Source: Terribacillus saccharophilus (GTDB taxonomy: Bacteria; Bacillota; Bacilli; Bacillales; Amphibacillaceae). From it: a DNA stretch of 64,000 bases. The stretch covers positions 930,001 through 994,000 of the forward strand of contig FOCD01000001.1 in the NCBI GenBank assembly GCA_900110015.1, written 5' to 3'. Shown in pieces: positions 63,618 through 64,000 of this stretch. The notes under the pieces are model-generated. The model did no database searches. It saw only the letters and a program-made list of their open reading frames with translations, and was not told where the DNA came from. Each line of letters starts with the position of its first letter. The first letter of the stretch is position 1. The position numbers and the translations under genes are program-made.

Positions 63618-64000
63618 TATTTTTCGTCTGATTGGAATTGGGTTTTAACCAGTTCATAATACTTACCTCTTGCATCCATCAGCGCCATATGGTTGCCTTG
63701 CTCCAAAATACGGCCTTGTTCCAATACGATAATATTGTCTGCTTCTCTAATTGTAGAAAGCCGGTGGGCAATCATAATAGCTGTACGACCTTGCAGCAAG
63801 GTTTTCAATGCATGCTGAATTTTCAGCTCTGTTTCTGTATCAATGCTGGCTGTTGCTTCATCAAGAATGATGATGCGAGGATCAGCGAGCATAGTACGAG
63901 CAAAAGACAGCAGCTGCCTTTCTCCAGCTGACAAGATATTGCCTCGTTCTTCTACTTCCGTTTCATAACCATCGGCTAAGCGCTGGATGAAATCATCGGC
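63617..64000 (-). CDS. ABC exporter, C-terminal ATPase part (5' end outside window)
   Basis: The last 127 codons of an ABC transporter are visible; the frame is open through position 64000. The signature LSAGERQLLSFARTMLADP, Walker B RIIILDEATASIDTETE and the switch histidine in MIAHRLSTIREADNI are intact. LSAGERQ is typical of fused membrane-ATPase exporters of the multidrug type (YheH, YknU/YknV, BmrC-like). CydC/CydD proteins usually have LSGGQ-type signatures, so a CydCD identity is less likely despite the cydAB neighbours. Confidence 0.85.
   Translation of the reverse strand, partial: ADDFIQRLADGYETEVEERGNILSAGERQLLSFARTMLADPRIIILDEATASIDTETELKIQHALKTLLQGRTAIMIAHRLSTIREADNIIVLEQGRILEQGNHMALMDARGKYYELVKTQFQSDEK

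Overview
The window is a chromosomal stretch from an endospore-forming member of the Bacillaceae (Bacillota). The evidence is gene content and order: spoIIGA-sigE, spoVE, spoVD, rsfA and ylbJ are sporulation genes, and the ylb, yla, ykt and pdh blocks keep Bacillus subtilis-like neighbourhoods, read here in reverse. Base composition is moderate, Shine-Dalgarno (SD) sequences are strong, and TTG and GTG starts are common. A halotolerant relative of Terribacillus, Virgibacillus or Gracilibacillus is plausible, but the genus cannot be fixed from this sequence. I saw no tRNA, rRNA, CRISPR array, insertion sequence or prophage. This is mostly core genome.

Layout. 1-5265: sigE (cut by the left edge), spoIIGA, ftsZ, ftsA, divIB. 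5266-6827: where murB and murG would be expected, there is instead a 612-bp non-coding gap, an ssuE-type FMN reductase, and a SAM-I riboswitch with its terminator and promoter. 6828-19410: the rest of the division and cell-wall cluster, read right to left as mraZ-rsmH-ftsL-pbpB-spoVD-murE-murF-mraY-murD-spoVE, with a three-repeat MraZ operator at its head. 19520-24399: bshC, a DUF3397 protein, a ketopantoate reductase, ylbP, rsfA, rpmF and yceD. 24400-24740: a structured, internally repeated intergenic element. 24741-32266: tmcAL and the ylbL to ylbC block (Lon-type secreted protease, ylbJ, coaD, rsmD, ylbG, ricF, ylbE, ylbD, ylbC). 32347-39789: a GNAT acetyltransferase, ctaB and ctaA (heme O and heme A synthesis), pyruvate carboxylase and ftsW. 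39937-43492: small conserved genes and an inositol-phosphatase-family gene. 43618-48855: speA, a polysaccharide deacetylase lipoprotein, a BCCT osmolyte transporter behind a sigma-B-like promoter, and a C45 acyltransferase. 48867-53672: the pdhABCD operon. 54036-58568: ykyA, def, a HAD phosphatase, a candidate 33-residue peptide gene, rpoY and rnjA. 58601-64000: pyruvate oxidase, ktrC, cydAB and the end of an ABC exporter gene.

Themes. Division and wall synthesis are served by two SEDS/PBP pairs, one vegetative (FtsW/PbpB) and one sporulation-type (SpoVE/SpoVD). Pyruvate is handled three ways: oxidation by the dehydrogenase complex, carboxylation by Pyc, and quinone-linked oxidation by a pyruvate oxidase next to a bd-type oxidase. 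Osmotic and potassium balance appear through the BCCT carrier and KtrC. The observations most worth following are the SAM-riboswitch-controlled ssuE inside the dcw cluster, a terminator-like hairpin that covers the spoVE SD and ends at its start codon, the repeat element before tmcAL, the sigma-B-like promoter before the BCCT gene, the 33-codon ORF ahead of rpoY, and the absence of ctaCDEFG beside ctaAB.
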